Below are positions 21,267-31,534 of a stretch of DNA of 64,000 bases, in pieces. The DNA lies in the NCBI GenBank assembly GCA_964017045.1, contig OZ024795.1:52181350-52245349 (forward strand). Direction: 5' to 3'. The notes beneath the pieces were generated by a model. It ran no database searches and was not told where the DNA came from. It saw only the letters and a program-made list of their open reading frames with translations. Origin of the DNA: Omphiscola glabra (Eukaryota; Mollusca; Gastropoda; Lymnaeidae). The position numbers and the translations under genes are program-made. The stretch's first letter is position 1. Every line of letters starts with the position of its first letter.

Positions 21267-22290
21267 CTCCAAACATCTATATTAGCTCCAAGCTTTACTT
21301 CCCGACTCCAAACATCTATATCAGCTCATAGCCGTACTTCCCGACTCCAAACATCTATATTAGCTCATAGCCTTACTTCCCGACTCCAAAGATCTATATT
21401 AGCTCCAAGCCTTACTTCCCGACTCCAGACATCTATAGTAGCTCATAGCCTTACTTCCCGACTCCAAAGATCTATATTAGCTCCAAGCCTTACTTCCCGA
21501 CTCCAAACATCTATAGTAGCTCATAGCCTTACTTCCCGACTCCAAACATCTATAATAGCTCATAGCCTTCCTTCCCGACTCAAAACATCTATATTAGCTC
21601 CAAGCCTTACTTCCCGACTCCAAACATCTATATCAGCTCATAGCCGTACTTCCCGACTCCAAAGATCTATATTAGCTCCAAGCCTTACTTCCCGACTCCA
21701 AACATCTATATTAGCTCATAGCCTTACTTCCCGACTCCAAACATCTATAATAGCTCATAGCCTTCCTTCCCGACTCAAACATCTATATTAGCTCCAAGCC
21801 TTACTTCCCGACTCCAAACATCTATATTAGCTCATAGCCTTCCTTCCCGACTCAAAACATCTATATTAGCTCCAAGCCTTACTTCCCGACATCAAACATC
21901 TATATTAGCTCCAAACCTTACTTCCCGACTTCAAACATCTATATTAGCTCATAGCCTTCCTTCCCGACTCAAAACATCTATATTAGCTCCAAGCATTAGT
22001 TCCCGACTTCAAACATCTATATTAGCTCCAAACCTTACTTCCCGACTTCAAACATCTATATTAGCTCCAAGCATTACTTCCCGACTTCAAACATCTAAAT
22101 TAGCTCCAAGCCTTACTTCCCGACTCCAAACATCTATATTAGCTCCAAGCCTTACTTCCTGACTCCAAACATCTATATTAGCTCCAAGCCTTACTTCCTG
22201 ACTCCAAACATCTATATTAGCTCCAAGCCTTACTTCCTGACTCCAAACATCTATATTAGCTCCAAGCCTTACTTCCTGACTCCAAATACT
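21262..22290. repeat. 39-bp minisatellite next to transporter exon 1
   Basis: About 26 units containing TTACTTCCCGACTCCAAACA and TCTATATTAGCTCCAAGC. CTCATAGCC and CTCCAAGCC versions alternate on the left; the right end is homogeneous with CTTCCTGAC. The array ends only about 80 bp from the donor side of exon 22372-22552. Confidence 0.96.
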
Positions 22291-22371
22291 GCTATGAAGA
22301 CCAAAATAAAACCTTTACACATTTTGGCCGAAATCCAAGTTGGCCATTCACAGGTCACAAACTAATCTTAC

Positions 22372-22552
22372 CAGATCCGAGATAAACGCCGAAATTGACG
22401 GAGCCGATGAGAGAAACTCCGACCGAAGAGCCGGTGAAGTAATCCAAGAACTCAATGTTGTACACACCAATGCTGGCCGTGGTGCCGAAAGTCAGCACTT
22501 GAATCATAAAGGCTGAGATGACGATGACTATCCCCCATGTGCCACCCTCCAT
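22372..22552 (-). CDS. SLC16-like transporter, coding exon 1 (TM1, presumed start)
   Basis: The exon encodes MEGGTWGIVIVISAFMIQVL, TFGTTASIGVYNIEFLDYF, then TGSSVGVSLIGSVNFGVYLG and S, ending in phase 1 at TCTG|GTAAGA. EGGTWG corresponds to the family signature (D/E)GGxGW before TM1 but has an extra Thr and Ile in place of the second Trp. The ATG at 22552-22550 directly follows a possible acceptor (CTTCGGTCCAG|G), so it is either the start codon in an exon with spliced 5' UTR or an internal Met behind a missing short N-terminal exon. With this start the protein has 607 residues. The frame is open further upstream but gives a low-complexity, non-family peptide, so I reject that extension. Confidence 0.82.
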
Positions 22553-22746
22553 CCTGGACCGAAGACATTTGCCAAGTAGAGCGGGTAGTTTTGGAGCGTT
22601 CTCGACGTACCCGCTATACAAAATCAATGAAAGAGACGCCGGGGTAGTTAAAAGGATGCCCCCACCCCCACCCCAAACTTCACCTAACTCCTCTGCCTCA
22701 TCCCAATTTGGGACGGGCCAACCCATTCTTTGGATATGAGTTACAT

Positions 22747-22961
22747 CAGTGGTTCTTAACCAGGAGTGCCTGCGGGAGGCAGTGCCATGAGGTACAGTAA
22801 GACTATGAAAAAATTGGGTTTCATTGTATATTTTTCTTCGCATTTTTTTATCGTGCGGTGGGGTGGGATGCGGGAAATATGTTTTGTAATCGAGATGGGA
22901 AAGCGGGACTTTTTTGCAATCAAGAGTGGTGGCGGCGCTACGAAATGGTTGAGAGCCCCTG
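22747..22961. mobile_element. hAT-type element with near-perfect target-site duplication
   Basis: The 215-bp element runs from CAGTGGTTCTTAACC to GGTTGAGAGCCCCTG, which are inverted counterparts. The flanking 8-mers are AGTTACAT (22739-22746) and AGTTACTT (22962-22969), a 7/8 match. The interior (GTGGCGGCGCTACGAAATGG and others) differs from the SPIN-like copy at 12610, so it is a separate family with a related end. It lies about 200 bp upstream of the presumed transporter start. Confidence 0.82.
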
Positions 22962-23078
22962 AGTTACTTGATCTAAAGCAAGGGATAGAGCGAGACCAGA
23001 TCGGTGTCTTTGTTTTTATGTACTCTGAATAATGTTTATTTGTATTTGGAAACTTTGGTTACACTTTTGATTAGATTT

Positions 23079-23275
23079 GTTGTTGTTGTACTGTTAGCAT
23101 CGTTGATGTCTGGCTCAGAATGATGATTCTATGAAAATGTACTGTCAGCAGAGGTGATGCCTGACTCAGAAGGATGATTATATTAAAATGTACTGTTAGC
23201 AGCGTGGATGCCTCACTCAGAATGATGATTCTATTAAAATGTACTGTTAGCAGCGTGGATGCCTGACTCAGAAAT
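23079..23275. repeat. 51-bp repeat, about 4 units
   Basis: Units contain TACTGTTAGCAGCGTGGATG, CCTGACTCAGAATGATGATT and CTATTAAAATG, with moderate divergence. Confidence 0.9.
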
Positions 23276-23473
23276 CATTCGAGTTTCTTGAATTTCTGTC
23301 CTAGTTTCAAAACGCGGAATGTTTCAACGTAGCAGAATATGCTGGAATATGTCATGTGAACAAAATAAAAAATAAATTACATAGTAGGATGAAATTTTTT
23401 GTATACACAGTGTACTCTCCAACATGGGCGTCGCCGCGATGTATTCAGAGGGGTGTATTCAGAGGGGTGTATT

Positions 23474-23557
23474 TGAATCATGAAATAGCACACCTGACAA
23501 TATGAACTGAGAATTTGAATCATGAAATAGCACAACTGACAATATGAACTGAGAAGA
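23474..23557. repeat. 42-bp direct duplication
   Basis: GAATCATGAAATAGCACA, CTGACAATATGAACTGAGAA occurs twice in tandem with one base change. Confidence 0.9.
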
Positions 23558-23559
23558 AA

Positions 23560-24317
23560 CATACTTTATTTTTTCAATGTACACTCCCCTTCTACGTACA
23601 CTTTCCACGTACACGACCGTTTACACTTCCACGTGCACTTCCCACCAGATGTCTGTTTGTTTGACTGTTTGCGTTTACGGAGTACAAACAGATCATGACG
23701 TTGCAACTACAATCAATACATGTATATAATATACATACACAGATATACATAGATAATATACATACACATAAACACGCACATGGATTCAAAACGTCTCCAC
23801 GAGAGCAAAGGCCTGAAGCAATTTATTGTAAAAATATTGTTTGTTGTACCGATATTTCTAAGGATGCAAACATTTTCTCTACAGTACAGTAGTTATTGAT
23901 GTATCTTATCGGTACAGGTATATACATGTACCAGTGTTGAATAGATAAATTAGAAAGATCATATGATTATTTTACATAATATATCGTGTAGACTAGACTT
24001 AAATGTGTGCTTGTGTGTAAAATTATGAATCTAGAAATACATGACATGTATAGATATATTATATTATATAAAATCCACATACCACTCACTCAGTTATCAC
24101 AACATTTAAAAGAAAACAAGAACTCTACAGTTGAAACGTGTCCAGGGTTGATTCCCCTCCTGCTTGAGGCGTGCGCTGAAAAGTGGTTAATTCAGCTTAG
24201 AATTAGAAGTTGCCTAAATTGACCAAAGTTCGAAAGATGGTTATTTAATTATGATTTGTTTCGTGTTTTTTTTTAATTTGGTTTTTTAAAAAATCGTTTT
24301 CTGCATTGGAATGTTTG
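23560..24317. other. Intergenic, nothing recognised
   Basis: AT-rich, with a loose ATACATACACA simple stretch at 23725-23780. No credible exon. Confidence 0.5.
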
Positions 24318-24605
24318 CTTTGTATAGTAACAGTGTTTTTGGTACTGGTATCGAGATGGATTGAAATATTCTAGTTACAGTGTTTTTGGTACTGGTATCG
24401 AGATGAATTAAAATATTCTAGTTACAGTGTTTTTGGTACTGGTATCGAGATGAATTGAAACATTCTAGTAACAGTGTTTTTGGTACTGGTAACGAGATGA
24501 ATTGAACCACTCTAGTAACAGTGTTTTTGGTACTGGTATCGAGATGAATTGAAACATTCTAGTAACAGTGTTTTTTGGTACTGGTATCGAGATGAACTGT
24601 AGCAC
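24318..24605. repeat. 47-bp repeat, about 6 units
   Basis: Units contain AACAGTGTTTTTGGTACTGG, TATCGAGATGAATTGAA and ATTCTAGT, with few changes. Confidence 0.93.
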
Positions 24606-25719
24606 CAAGGGTGCCAACATCTTTAAAAAGTGTGTGTGTGGGGGGGGGGGGGGTAAGATAAAAGATATACGTTGTTTTTTCGTTCATAGCGCATTTAAAG
24701 GTATTTAATATGGCAAGCGTTCACATCATTCAGATGATGAAAAGTATGAAATTGAAGTGTTGTACTGCATTAAAAATAATAATAATAACAAACGCGGTAC
24801 CAACTGATACATTTTTACAATCATTACACTTCCCACCCGCAGCACCCACCACACTCACCCGCCCTACCACTCGCACACACAATCTTTGTTGAGGGAGATC
24901 TACCCGTTGCAGCTGAGGAAAGTAATTTAGTGACCTCTGACCCATGCACATCAACGCGATGGCGTGCTTGCACACAAAAAATGGAATGATGATAAATGGA
25001 GGGGGGGGGAATGGTAACACTGAGTTGATTCCCTGGTAAGGTATGTGTTGTTGTTTTATTATATCGCAATGTGGCCAGTCTGCGTCATCGTGTACAATCT
25101 TTGTATTGAAATTATGATATCACGCACTGTTTATGTGGCGTTAGAGGCCGACCGAATGCGATTTTCTGATTTCGGCTGAAACCGAAACCAAACCGAAAGT
25201 TAAAAATGACGTTCAACCTAAGCCGAAACCAATTTTTTTTTCTTTTCAAGCGTTGCTTACATCTAGCGTTAGAATGGTTCCATTTCTGTTGCTTTGAAAT
25301 GTGTAAAGGAGTTTCATATATTCGTAACGGTCCTTACTAATGGTGACGCCTGCTGTTAGTACTTTCAAGAAAGCTCAAAATTGATATAGCATTCCATAAC
25401 ATACGTCATTAATTAGTCTAAATTCACTTTTGTTTTATTGACCTGGAAATAACGTTCGGAAATATTGAATGACGTCATTTGGAGACGCCAGGATAAACAG
25501 GAAAGAGAAATTCCCTGCATTACTTCACAACCTTCTGAAGGAGTCTTGAGTATGTTGAACAGAAGATCACTGCTACTACTTTTAGCATCTATGAGCTTTG
25601 ATATGTTTAACAGAGGATACTTCTTCTACTTTTAGCATATATTAGTATTAGCTTTGAAATATTTAAATTTACCATGCTATCTTTGAAATAGATCAACAAT
25701 CTAGAATTAGGGTGCAGAT
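24606..25719. other. Intergenic with one dispersed-repeat fragment
   Basis: A poly-G run lies at 24640-24651. The part 25145-25200 (GACCGAATGCGATTTTC and GGCTGAAACCGAAACC) is the inverted relative of 13130-13165. A weak duplication (TTGAAATATTTAAA, TTTGATATGTTTAA) occurs near 25595-25690. No gene seen. Confidence 0.5.
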
Positions 25720-25960
25720 GAGGAGTGCTTATTTTGAGCAACGAAATGTTACTATGGAAACATCGGGCAGACGATTCTTTCATGGATATGGCCGACACGT
25801 AACACCTCCCCAGGGGGCGCTCTGCGATACCCGGAAGTTCATAAAGCAGAATGTTAACTTCCTTCCCCCGGCCGATAACTCTCCCTGCCAGCAGACGGCA
25901 AGACTGTGGCTGAATTCATTAACCGCAATACCCGGTGCCGGTAATTTAGGCAAGCCATGC
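25720..25960. promoter_or_regulatory. GC-richer segment with two CTCF-like motifs
   Basis: CTCCCCAGGGGGCGCT (25806-25821) is one mismatch from the classic CTCF core CCACCAGGGGGCGC over the shared 14 bases. CCAGCAGACGGCA (25888-25900) is a weaker second match on the same strand. The block is clearly richer in CG and less repetitive than its flanks, and lies about 3.3 kb upstream of the transporter start. It could be an insulator or a promoter/5' exon. The motif assignment is by eye from the vertebrate and insect consensus. Confidence 0.4.
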
Positions 25961-26384
25961 ATAATTCATTGATGAATTGATTTTTTCTTTAATTATCTGT
26001 GCAATATAAGTTTAAAATATGTTGTTGTATTTTTTTTGTTTTTTTTAAAGGCCTATAGCTACATATTAATCATACATTTGACATATGTTGTTTTAAATGT
26101 AGATTCTCACACATTATAATTGAGCTAAGAACTGAAAAAGAGTTGTTCATTAAGAAACGAAATGGTTCATTCAAAAACCTGGCGGTGTAAAAAAAAAAAA
26201 AAAAAAAAGACTTTTAAAAGGATACATTTTTTAACGTTGGGGACGTCATAGAAGGTGTATATTACTCTTACGTCATAATGGTTTTTTTCCGGGCGCAGTG
26301 ACGTCATTAAATCTATGAGTACTGCTGAGACGTCATGAAAAGTATGTTTCTACTTCATGGAATCATACAATTTGGCGTATCAAG

Positions 26385-26790
26385 AATCTAATGAAAGGTT
26401 TGGCCAATCAGTGGCGTGATGAAAGGTTTGGCCAATCAGTGACGTGATGAAAGGTTAGACCAATCAGTGACGTGATGAAAGGTTTGGCCAATCAGTGACG
26501 TGATGAAAAGTTTAGGCCAATCAGTGACGTGATGAAAGGTTTGGCCAATCAGTGACGTGATGAAAGGTTTGGCCAATCAGTGGCGTGATGAAAGGTTTGG
26601 CCAATCAGTGACGTGATGAAAGGTTTGACCAATCAGTGACGTGATGAAAGATTTGGCCAATCAGTGGCGTGATGAAAGATTTGACCAATCAGTGACGTGA
26701 TGAAAGATTTGGCCAATCAGTGGCGTGATGAAAGATTTGGCCAATCAGTGGCGTGATGAAAGATTTGACCAATCAGTGACGTTATATTAA
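26385..26790. repeat. 28-bp array built on CCAAT and TGACGT motifs
   Basis: Fourteen units of about 28 bp containing GGTTTGGCCAATCAGTGACG and TGATGAAA. Each unit keeps CCAATCAG; most keep TGACGTGATGA, some TGGCGTGATGA. CCAAT is the NF-Y core and TGACGT(G) is a CREB/ATF half-site. Whether this is functional or only a minisatellite is open. Confidence 0.93.
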
Positions 26791-26859
26791 TTACGTTTGT
26801 TATATCAACACCCTAATATTATATTGTGCGTTATTGTTTCAGGGGAAAAAGACTAAAAT

Positions 26860-26960
26860 AGGATAACAAAATAACAACACAACAACATAACAACACAACA
26901 GCATAACTTAACAACTTAACAACAGAAGAAGACACAACAACATACTAACATACCAACATA
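26860..26960. repeat. AACAACATAAC simple repeat
   Basis: Low-complexity A/C-rich run of AACAACA and AACAACATA words. Confidence 0.85.
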
Positions 26961-27780
26961 AAGTCATATCGTCCTCTCTATCTCAGTGTTTCAATCTCAT
27001 ACTATAAATTCAATACCTTTTCCATATTCCATATTCCATATATAATATACTTTTTTTCCGGGGGGGGGATCTCTTAAATGTTTAGAAAGCGACAATTGGG
27101 AGATTTAACTCCCCCGAGTCTAGCTACGAAGTAAGGAAAAAATTAATCTAAAAATCCTACGCACACACTTCGCTATTTATTTATTTCGTTGCTTGTTTTT
27201 TTTTTTTTAAATTAACAACTCCTGCTCCAATTGCAACATTGTTAGTGCCCTTTATAACGAAAATTAGTTCCCCCATGCCCTAGAACATGTGTACAAACAG
27301 GCCATAACATCCCTCCCTCCCCCCCCGGACCCCCAACAAGCTACTTTCCAGATAGTGCGCGGCCACTTCCGAGATCAAAACTAGGAGAATTTTGGGGGCA
27401 ATTTGCCAGGAGTTAGGGGGGGGGGGGGGGGAGAGAGAGAACTCCGTCGTCCCAGTCGGCTTGCAGAAGTAGAGTTGACCACTTATCTTGTCAGCAAATA
27501 CAGCGATGCAGCAGAGGCCCCCCCCCCTTTTTTTTCAGCCCTCGGGAGGTTGGATTAGGCTATTTAAACGAATAAGGTTGATGAAGGATCATTTAATGCA
27601 GAGGTTCTCACCGCGGGGGGAGGGGGCAGAGGGAGGTTTCTGCATTCACAAATATTTAAACTGGAATCCAGCAGACTGATGTCAACGAGGAAATAAATTC
27701 ACAAGATTTTTTGTTTTGTCAATTTCTTCTTTCAATAAATCAATTAACAGATGAGCTAAAACTGGCGGCATACCTCGATT
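26961..27780. other. Intergenic with homopolymer tracts
   Basis: Poly-G runs lie near 27060 and 27417-27432, a poly-C/T junction near 27520-27535. CAGAGGTTCTCACCGCGGGG near 27599 looks like a lone hAT-type end without a partner. No gene seen. Confidence 0.45.
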
Positions 27781-27784
27781 CAGT

Positions 27785-28010
27785 GCTCACATGTCAATGT
27801 TTGGGTGCTCACATGGCAATTCTTTGGTGCTCACAATACATGTCAGTGCTTGTGTGCTCACATGTCAATTCTTGGGTGCTCACATGTCAATGCTTGTCTG
27901 CTCACATGTCAATTATTGTCAATTATTTGGGGCTCACATGTCAATCCTTGTGTGCTCACATGTCAACGCTTGATTGCCCACATGTCAATCCTTGTGTGCT
28001 CACATGATCT
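27785..28010. repeat. 22-23-bp repeat
   Basis: About 10 units of TGCTCACATGTCAATGCTTG type with variable spacing. The frames of 60-98 codons over it are repeat-derived. Confidence 0.93.
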
Positions 28011-28449
28011 TGCATTACATCAGGGGAGGTCATCCAAAGCCTTGAATTATTTAACACTGCCCTTGTTTGGTGCCGGGTAGTAGTTGATAGTGTGATGTTT
28101 TGTGAGTTGAAGGTCGTGGGGTCAGAGTCAGTTCGTTGTTTTGAGTGTGTGCTGGGTGTGTGTTGTGATTAGAGAATAAAGGGCCTGAGGACAGATAGTG
28201 GTGGTCATGTTATGTTGGAGTCGCGGTCATCTTGTTAGGCTGTTAGATAGAAGGGAGTAGTTGGTTAGTGTGATGGTGCAAGTGCTAGTGGGCGATAGTA
28301 AGAGCAGTGCCGTTGTAGTGTTGTTTCAATAGAGGACACGGTTTGAACTTGTTGCTCGTCCGTGTAAATAAAGAACTGGAGTATTTTCATCCTGGGGTTT
28401 GTGATTTAGAATGTGATTGTAACCCTTAGACAACGCGGAGTCTACTTCC

Positions 28450-28652
28450 CGTTCAGTAAACGTACATACTGCCGGAGTTGTTCATGTAGAAAGAAGACGA
28501 TCTTAACATGTGAAAATTTAACGATAAGGAATATCAGATATTTGCGGAGGTATCCAGGTGACTGTATCCTGCTGTGACTTCTATTCTGCTGGGCCTGTAT
28601 CCTGATGTGACTGTATTCAACGCGTGAGTGACAAGGTCAAGACCAAGACCAG
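28450..28652 (+). ncRNA. Candidate first exon of a spliced non-coding transcript
   Basis: The segment ends at a good donor (AAGACCAG|GTAATTAG). It has higher complexity than its surroundings and contains CATACTGCCGGAGTTG and a small internal duplication (TATCCTGCTGTGAC, TATCCTGATGTGAC). The start is arbitrary because no promoter element was identified. No long frame. The transcript is an inference from splice signals only. Confidence 0.3.
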
Positions 28653-29163
28653 GTAATTAGTTTAAATTATATTTTTGTATTATGCTCATGTTTACAATTG
28701 ACAATTGTGTTCTGTAATTGTGACCGCAACTGAGTACTTTAGTAGATTGATTTTTAGGTATTATAAATTATCATTAATTAGATACCGGTATTATTTTTGC
28801 TGTTGAGTACAGCATATAATTGAGTTTCGTTTAAATACGTTTTGTATACCAGAAGTTGTAAAGTAAGATTATATTTTGTTAAAAACCATTGATCAGATGG
28901 TGACACTCGGTCGAGTGAAAGAAAAGAAATCATTACGATTAAAACAAATGTTGTTTTGTAAATATTATGGTTCTGTTTGAATTAGCCCCTACTTAAATTA
29001 CTGGCATCCAGTTTAGACACCAAAAAAAAACATGCTTTTGGAAGCAACCCAAATAAATTTTAAAAAGTATGTGGTCTTATAATAATTTGGCCACACCCAA
29101 TAGATCATCACACAATCCCGAACCTCCCCCCCCCCCCCCCCCTTTTTTTTAGTGAAATGCACT
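28653..29163. other. Intergenic or intronic, nothing recognised
   Basis: AT-rich with a poly-C/poly-T junction near 29127-29149, just before the LINE remnant. Confidence 0.5.
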
Positions 29164-29219
29164 CGTTAATTCCAATAGTGGGTGGACTTTCCCAATTTAA
29201 TAGATTAAATAGACCAAGC

Positions 29220-29662
29220 TATTCAACTTTCCCTTTGAGAACCAAGAATCTTTTGTCTCAGCACCCCTTCGACAGCTTCGCTCCTCAGCAGACGATCGTA
29301 TTCTTTCTGTCCCTAAGACTCGCACAAAAACATACGGTGAAAGATCTTTCTCTTACTGTGCCCCCAAACAATGGAATTCTCTTCCACTACACATCAGAAA
29401 TATATCAACCATCACAGCCTTCAAAACTGCACTCAAAACACACCTCTTTAAACTTTACTATCCTGACTGATTCCCCCCTCTGAAAGTTAAACGATGCTGC
29501 TGAGTGCCGTCCATGGCTTCACATGTAAATTGTTATGGAATGGTTGGTTTTTAATTTATATTTTTTAAGTTCATTTTAATTTGCATGTACAGCGTGGTGA
29601 GCCCAGCCATAGGCTGGGGTACCACGCTATAGAAAACTACCCATAATAATAATAATAATAAT
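29220..29662 (+). mobile_element. 5'-truncated non-LTR retrotransposon, 3' end
   Basis: The frame from 29264 to the TGA at 29468-29470 reads PLRQLRSSADDRILSVPKTR, TKTYGERSFSYCAPKQWNSL, PLHIRNISTITAFKTALKTH, LFKLYYPD. This is the recognisable C-terminus of a LINE reverse-transcriptase ORF2 (pattern of Arg-rich loop, Y-G-x-R-S-F-S, W-N-x-L-P, x-F-K-x-x-L-K-x-x-L-F). About 190 bp of 3' UTR follow, ending in a short (AAT)n tract at 29642-29662, a common LINE tail. The left boundary is uncertain, and upstream of 29264 the family pattern fades. The fragment is dead. Confidence 0.8.
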
Positions 29663-29831
29663 CATGGCTGGTGTAAAATCAATGATTAAACCAAGTATGT
29701 GATTCATTTTTGATAGTAATTTTCAGGTTAAAATTGCTCATAGGATATTGTCTTCATATAAATGCAAGCTTGCACCCTAATAGAGTAGAGTTTCTGTCTG
29801 TCTTCTAATTCATGTGTTATTTTATTTCCAG

Positions 29832-30769
29832 GTTGAAGTTATTGTTTATACAAGAATCAATTGAAGGCCCCCATCACTGCCAGACTTAACAGCTGATTGA
29901 TGGCCCCCATCACTGCCAGACTTAACAGCTGTTTGATGGCCCCCATCACTGCCAGAATTAACAGCTGTTTGATTGCCCCCATCACTGCCAGACTTAAAAG
30001 CTGTTCTATGGCCCCCATCACTGCCAGACTTAGCAGCTGTTCTTATGATGTACGTGCTTGATGGCCCCCATCACTGCCAGACTTGACAGCTGTTTGATGG
30101 CCCCCATCACTGCCAGACTTAACAGCTGTTTGATGGTCCCCATCACTGCAAGAGTTAACAGCTGTTCTATGGCCCCCATCACTGCCAGACTTAGCAGCTG
30201 TTCTTATGATGTACGTGCTTGATGGCCCCCATCACTGCCAGACTTAACAGCTGTTCGATGGCCCCCATCACTGCCAGACTTAACAGCTGTTTGATGGCCC
30301 CCATCACTGCCAGACTTAACAGCTGTTCTTATGATGTACGTGCTTGAAGGCCCCCATTACTGCCAGACTTAACAGCTGCTCTCTCTTATGATGTACGTGC
30401 TTGAAGGCCCCCATTACTGCCAGACTTAACAGCTGCTCTTATGATGTATGTGCTTGAAAGCCCCCATCACTGCCAGACTTAACAGCTGCTCCCATGATGA
30501 ACGTGCTTGAAGGCCCCCATCACTGCCAGACTTAACAGCAGCTCTTATGGTGTACGTGCTTGAAGGCCCCCAACACTGCCAGAATTAACAGCAGCTCTTA
30601 TGGTGTACGTGCTTGAAGGCCCCCAACACTGCCAGACTTAACAGCAGCTCTTATGGTGTACGTGCTTGAAGGCCCCCATCACTGCCAGACTTCACAGCAC
30701 CTCTTATGGTGAACGTACAAGAGGAATCATGACATGTCAGGAGAATGTCCGGTCAACATTTTACTTCAG
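29832..30769 (+). ncRNA. Candidate internal exon made mostly of tandem repeat
   Basis: A strong acceptor (TATTTTATTTCCAG|GTTG) at its left and a strong donor (CTTCAG|GTAAAT) at its right bracket the repeat array almost exactly. No frame runs through it, so if transcribed it is non-coding. The pairing with 28652 and 36484 is inferred. Confidence 0.3.
29868..30715. repeat. Compound minisatellite, 37 and about 56-bp units
   Basis: About 19 units share GGCCCCCATCACTGCCAGAC and TTAACAGCTGTT. The short form continues directly, whereas the long form adds CTTATGATGTACGTGCTTGA. The short form dominates at the left and the long form at the right, so the insertion spread rightward during expansion. Confidence 0.95.
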
Positions 30770-31534
30770 GTAAATATCTTCTTATCCCATTTATTTTTCA
30801 TTACCTGTGCCACTGTCATTTGTTTTCATTTTAGATTTTAACTGAATGCTTCATTTATCACAATGGAGATTAATCTTGAAGTAACCAACCATTATTATTG
30901 GGAACTTGGACATTTAGTTGACCATCTTAGTTTTGGCCAGGAAAACCCTAAAAAGTGTATAACCAGCTCATTAGCCGACCCTTTTAGTTTTGGCTAGGAA
31001 ATAATTTTAAATTTAAACACTTTCATCCAAAACCTTAAAAATAATTATTGCAATTAAACATACATTATTATGTATAACAACAGAGACTCGCTTCACTTAT
31101 CAACGGGTATATACAGTAACTATACTGGACATTTCCAGAAATAGAACTTTGACAATCTACAATTATATCATTATTCAATGTAGGTACTTTGATTCTAAGC
31201 ACAGCCAAAAGCATCAGTTGTAAAGTGAGGACATTAACGTATAACCTAATTTTTGCACAAATACTTAAATGTTGACTTCCATTTAACTGCATCTGGAGAT
31301 GTCCCATCCATGCCTTGCACTTACTGCACAAGAACCTATAGTGCCAGAATGTATCTAATCAGTCATCTGCACACCCAAGGCACAATCTCCATTGTTTTCT
31401 ATAATAGAATCATGCAACTGGAGAAAATCTTCTATGACTCACTTATTAGCGGACTTTCCCACTTATTCCCTTAAAATGTATTTTTTAAAAAGGCGTATTA
31501 ATGGGTATCTACAGTAAATTCTGAAATTTGATTT
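30770..31534. other. Unique sequence with a LINE zinc-finger remnant
   Basis: In the frame at 31280-31380 the residues MPCTYCTRTYSARMYLISHL (then HTQG) match the Cys-x2-Cys ... S-R/A-x-x-L-x-S-H-L pattern found at the C-terminus of many invertebrate LINE ORF2 proteins. The second His spacing is off. It is a decayed fragment, not an active zinc-finger gene. Confidence 0.45.

Larger units (their letters stand above)
12424..22371 (-). other. Transporter intron 1 (9.9 kb)
   Basis: The intron runs from donor TCTG|GTAAGA to acceptor TCTACAG. Roughly 6.5 kb of it is tandem array: 23 bp, about 50 bp, 18 bp, 12 bp, 29 bp, 18 bp, 34 bp and 39 bp units. It also holds a SPIN-like element and several dispersed-repeat fragments. 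I found no further coding exon in it. Confidence 0.85.

Noticed and set aside
22553..22843. Upstream extension of transporter exon 1 to an earlier Met
   Set aside because: The added peptide is low-complexity (poly-Gly stretch) and overlaps the hAT element. The family similarity begins at the Met at 22552.
29157..29483. 108-codon plus-strand frame
   Set aside because: It is in a different frame from the recognisable LINE ORF2 tail that ends at 29470. The LINE frame explains the sequence.
31253..31474. A C2H2 zinc-finger gene
   Set aside because: Only one imperfect finger-like motif, with wrong His spacing, in a frame of 73 codons. The pattern fits the C-terminal finger of a dead LINE better.
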